DNA from: Streptomyces sp. NBC_00078
GTDB lineage: Bacteria > Actinomycetota > Actinomycetes > Streptomycetales > Streptomycetaceae
Direction: 5' to 3'
Assembly: GCF_026343335.1 (NCBI RefSeq)
Contig: NZ_JAPELX010000001.1
Coordinates: 8,370,001 to 8,434,000 of the forward strand
Length of the DNA stretch: 64,000 bases
In this document: positions 61,473 to 64,000 of the stretch, one piece after another
Numbering within the stretch: position 1 is the first letter of the stretch
Layout of the letters: each line of letters begins with the position of its first letter
Notes under the pieces: generated by a model
The model's database searches: none
What the model was told of the DNA's origin: nothing
What the model saw: only the letters and a program-made list of their open reading frames with translations
Position numbers and translations under genes: made by a program

Positions 61473-62882
61473 TGGATCCAGCTGTACAAGGCGGCCTCCG
61501 CTGCCCGCCGCGACGCCCCCGTGATGGCGACCAGCGGCCCCTGGCTGGAGCCCACGCCGTGGCCCAACACCTGGTGGAACCTCAACGCCCAACTGGAGTA
61601 CTGGCTCATCCACGGCTCCAACCACCTCGAACTCGACGCCATCACCCGGGCGTTGAGCGAATTCCGGGACAACCTGGCCAAGGAGGTCGCGGCGCCGTAC
61701 CGTGCCGACTCGATCGGCATCCCGCGGACCACCGACCCCCATCTGGTGAACGGCGCGGCCGGCACCCTCACCGGCTACGGCGTGGGCATCCCGGGCCAGG
61801 ACCCGCCGACCCCCGAAGTCGGCGACCTCACCTGGGCGTTGCACAACGTCTGGCTCAGCTACCGCCACACCATGGACCGGTCGATCCTCCGGGACGTCCT
61901 CTTCCCCCTCCTCCGCAAGGCGATCAACTACTACCTGCACTTCACCGAGCCCGGCCCGGACGGCAAACTGCACCTGCCCGCCACCTTCTCCCCGGAGTAC
62001 GGCGGCGACTCACGTGACTGCAACTACGACCTGATGCTCCTGACCTGGGGCTGTCGCACCCTCCTCGAATCCGCCGAACTCCTCGGCATCGACGACCCGT
62101 TGGTGCCCCGCTGGCGGGAGGTGCTGGCGAAACGGGTGCCGTACCCGACGGACGCCAACGGCTTCATGATCGGCGCCGACATCCCGTTCGCGAAGTCGCA
62201 CCGCCACTACTCGCATCTCCTCGCGGTCTACCCGCTGTACGAGGTCACCGGCCGTACCCCCGACGAACGCGCCCCTGATCGAGAAGTCGCTGGCGCACTG
62301 GGTGGGCTTCGAGGGCGCCCTCCAGGGCTACACCTTCACGGGCGCCGCCTCGATGTCGGCGCTGCTCGGCAAGGGCGAGGACGCACTGAACTACCTCGGC
62401 GAACTCATGACCCGTTTCATCAAGCCCAACACCATGTACCTGGAGTCGGGCCCGTCATAGAGACCCCGCTCTCGGCGGCCCAGTCCCTGCACGACATGAT
62501 CTGCCAGTCCTGGGGCGGCGTCATCCGGGTGTTCCCCGCGCTGCCCGCCGCCTGGGCGGATCTGGCCGTGCACGACTTCCGTACCCAGGGCGCCTTCCTG
62601 CTGAGCGCGCAGCGCCGAGGCGGCACCACCCGCTGGGTGGAGGTGGTCAGCGAGGCGGGCGCTCCCTGCGTCGTACGGCACGGCATCGCGGGACCGCTCG
62701 ACGTACGGGACCGCCGGGGCCGCCCCCTCCCTCACGCCGACGCAGGCGGCGGCGCGATCCGCATCACCCTCCGCAAGGGGGAGTCGGCGCTGATCACCAC
62801 CAGGGGCGACCGGCCCGACCTGACCGTGGCACCCGTACGGCCGAACGGGGACGCGCCCCGGTGGGGGCTGCCGGTCGCCTGA
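61473..62882 (+). pseudogene. C-terminal part of a GH95-like glycosidase, frameshifted
   Basis: From LYKAASAARRDAPVMATSG the frame matches the catalytic alpha/alpha barrel of GH95 (alpha-L-fucosidase) proteins, including WWNLNAQLEYW and HRHYSHLLAVYPLYE. Near 62270 a one-base change shifts the frame; the correct frame continues (LAHWVGFEGALQGYTFTGAAS, LNYLGELMTRFI) to about 62450, where a second shift restores it (VIETPLSAAQSLHDMICQSWGG). The C-terminal beta domain is intact to 62882. The N-terminal domain is missing, replaced by solute-binding-protein sequence. Not functional unless the shifts are sequencing errors. Confidence 0.65.
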
Positions 62883-62940
62883 GCGGATCCGGGTGGACCG
62901 TACGTCCTTGGGGATGTTCGTGGCAGGCGCCGGCGCATGT

Positions 62941-62956
62941 GGTATCGATCGATACC
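62941..62956. promoter_or_regulatory. perfect 16-bp palindrome GGTATCGATCGATACC
   Basis: A perfect palindrome 50 bases before the MarR start at 62991 (reading GGTATCGA and its complement). The size and position fit an autoregulatory MarR operator. Confidence 0.65.
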
Positions 62957-62990
62957 GTTTCAAATGCATGGACAGCTGTAACCTGGCCCC

Positions 62991-63476
62991 ATGAGCGCCG
63001 ACGGTCCCCCCACAACCACCACCCCGCGTGCGACTGACCGCCCCGGGGACGCATCGCCCTTCGCGCTCGGCCTGCTGCTGCGCAGGGCGCACTGGCGCGC
63101 TGCCGCGGTGATGGGGGAGGCGCTCCGGCCGCTCGGCATCGAGCTGCGGCACTTCGCCGTGCTGATCGTGCTGGTCGACCAAGGGCCCACGGTGCAACGG
63201 GACTTGGCGGCGGCGACAGGGACGGACAAGGCCGGAATCATGCGGGTCGTCGACGACCTGGAGCGCAAGGGGCTCGCCGTACGCAAGCCCGTTCCGGGGG
63301 ACCGGCGGGCCCGGGCCGTGGAGATCACGCCTCAGGGGATCGAACTCTTCGACGCGGCCCATGTGGCGGCGGAGCCGCTGTCCGAGCGTCTGGTCGCCGG
63401 CCTGGGGTCCGGCGATGCGGAGAAGCTGGCGGAACTGCTGACCCGGGTCGCCCACGCCGCGGACGAAGAGGCGTAG
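62991..63476 (+). CDS. MarR-family transcriptional regulator
   Basis: A 161-residue winged-helix regulator. HTH: TVQRDLAAATGTDKAGIMRVVDDLERKGLA (residues ~67-96), wing: DRRARAVEITPQG. The first ~25 residues are a Thr/Pro-rich lead. Its own operator is likely the palindrome at 62941. The convergent azoreductase gene may be in its circuit, as redox enzymes often are. Confidence 0.88.
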   Translation: MSADGPPTTTTPRATDRPGDASPFALGLLLRRAHWRAAAVMGEALRPLGIELRHFAVLIVLVDQGPTVQRDLAAATGTDKAGIMRVVDDLERKGLAVRKPVPGDRRARAVEITPQGIELFDAAHVAAEPLSERLVAGLGSGDAEKLAELLTRVAHAADEEA

Positions 63477-63513
63477 CGCGCCCACGCATCGGTTGCCTGC
63501 CGCGTGGGCGCGC
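63476..63513. terminator. bidirectional hairpin between marR and azoreductase genes
   Basis: CGCGCCCACGC (63477-63487) and GCGTGGGCGCG (63502-63512) form an 11-bp perfect stem between two convergent genes. Confidence 0.75.
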
Positions 63514-63535
63514 CGCGTCTCGCACGGGCTGCCGG

Positions 63536-64000
63536 TTATGCGGCGAGGCGTTCCGCGAGGTCCTTCGCCTTGGCGTTCGCCTGCTCGAAGGCGCGCTCGC
63601 GGGAGGCCTCGTAAAGGGGGAGCATCGCGGACATGGCCGGGTTGCGGGGCGCCATGGTGAGTTCCGGGACGATGAACTCGACGTCCAGACCGAGGGTGTT
63701 CCTCAGGACTGCCTCCAGGTAGTTCTGCACGAAGTCGTAGCCCTCGCGCGGGGTGCCCGGCGCGTAGGAGCCGCCGCGGCTGGTCACGACCACCGCCGGG
63801 GTGCCCTGCGCGGAGGGGTGCTCGCCCGCGGTACGGCCGAGCAGGAGCACGCTGTCCAGCCACGACTTGAGGGTCGAGGGGATCGTGAAGTTGTACATGG
63901 GCGCGCCGATCAGGACGGCGTCGGCCTGCTCCAGTTCCTCGATGAGCGTCACGCGCGCGGCGAACGCGGCGGCCTGCTCCGGGGTCCGCTCGGCCGGGGC
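63536..64000 (-). CDS. FMN-dependent NADH-azoreductase, 5' end outside window
   Basis: The last 154 codons of a flavodoxin-like azoreductase (AcpD type). Motifs: EQADAVLIGAPMYNFTIPSTLKSWLDSVL and VVVTSRGGSYAPGTPREGYDFVQNYLEAVLRNTLGLD. It reduces azo or quinone compounds with NADH. The frame stays open to the window edge, and the missing part would be the N-terminal FMN phosphate loop. It is convergent with the MarR gene. Confidence 0.88.
   Translation of the reverse strand, partial: APAERTPEQAAAFAARVTLIEELEQADAVLIGAPMYNFTIPSTLKSWLDSVLLLGRTAGEHPSAQGTPAVVVTSRGGSYAPGTPREGYDFVQNYLEAVLRNTLGLDVEFIVPELTMAPRNPAMSAMLPLYEASRERAFEQANAKAKDLAERLAA

Overview
The window is GC-rich actinobacterial DNA, almost certainly a Streptomyces chromosome. 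Supporting signs are the codon bias, GTG/ATG starts with GTGA/ATGA overlaps, SpoIIE-type phosphatases paired with anti-sigma-like ATPases, XRE/DUF397 pairs, DUF4157 and FG-GAP proteins, and a MutA/MutB/MeaB methylmalonyl-CoA mutase operon. The number of decayed genes suggests an accessory region. No rRNA, tRNA, CRISPR array, insertion sequence or prophage was seen.

Layout. 0.1-6.5 kb: a minus-strand glycopolymer operon (Wzz, WecB, WecC, WecG and an alpha/alpha-toroid protein) plus a left-handed beta-helix N-acetyltransferase, with a scar of fused nucleotidyltransferase and epimerase starts. 6.8-11.4 kb: secreted M19-like amidohydrolase, TetR regulator, ankyrin remnant, FG-GAP protein. 11.6-17.5 kb: two SpoIIE phosphatases, an RsbW-like ATPase and a YihY membrane protein. 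17.6-20 kb: an SDR gene among three broken genes (aminoglycoside phosphotransferase, methyltransferase, MFS) and a 47-residue secreted peptide. 20-25 kb: ABC exporter operon with a large YncE/phosphoesterase. 25.6-28.3 kb: DUF4157 polymorphic-toxin-like protein and an MFS remnant. 28.3-38.9 kb: three DUF347 (COG4705) membrane proteins, an ABC transporter, a NarL-type two-component system and a DedA/PAP2/OmpR-type two-component operon. 39-47.6 kb: MOSC-reductase-ferredoxin fusion, DUF427 remnant, DUF899, small stress-type proteins and a phospho-signalling cluster. 47.6-55.9 kb: SGNH esterase, cobH with a cobIJ scar, the MCM operon, an orphan cobalamin riboswitch and a histidine phosphatase. 56-64 kb: glutaredoxin-like protein, cyclophilin, an XRE/DUF397/ATPase/DUF6624 module, a SAM methyltransferase, a solute-binding-protein/GH95 remnant, MarR and an azoreductase cut by the window end.

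Main observations. (1) All three DUF347 genes are preceded by the same composite promoter: two TTCAGG-like repeats 11 bp apart, then 7 bp, then TGnCAnnGT. Two of the three transcripts look leaderless. This suggests one regulon driven by an OmpR-type regulator, plausibly the one encoded at 36452-37114. (2) Many genes have lost their middle but kept both ends (phosphotransferase, MFS, DUF427, cobIJ) or were joined to another gene's fragment (nucleotidyltransferase/epimerase, solute-binding protein/GH95). (3) A cobalamin riboswitch and its downstream terminator remain, but no gene lies between them, next to B12-dependent mutase genes and a lone cobH.

Limits: all family calls come from reading the sequence; no database search was run.
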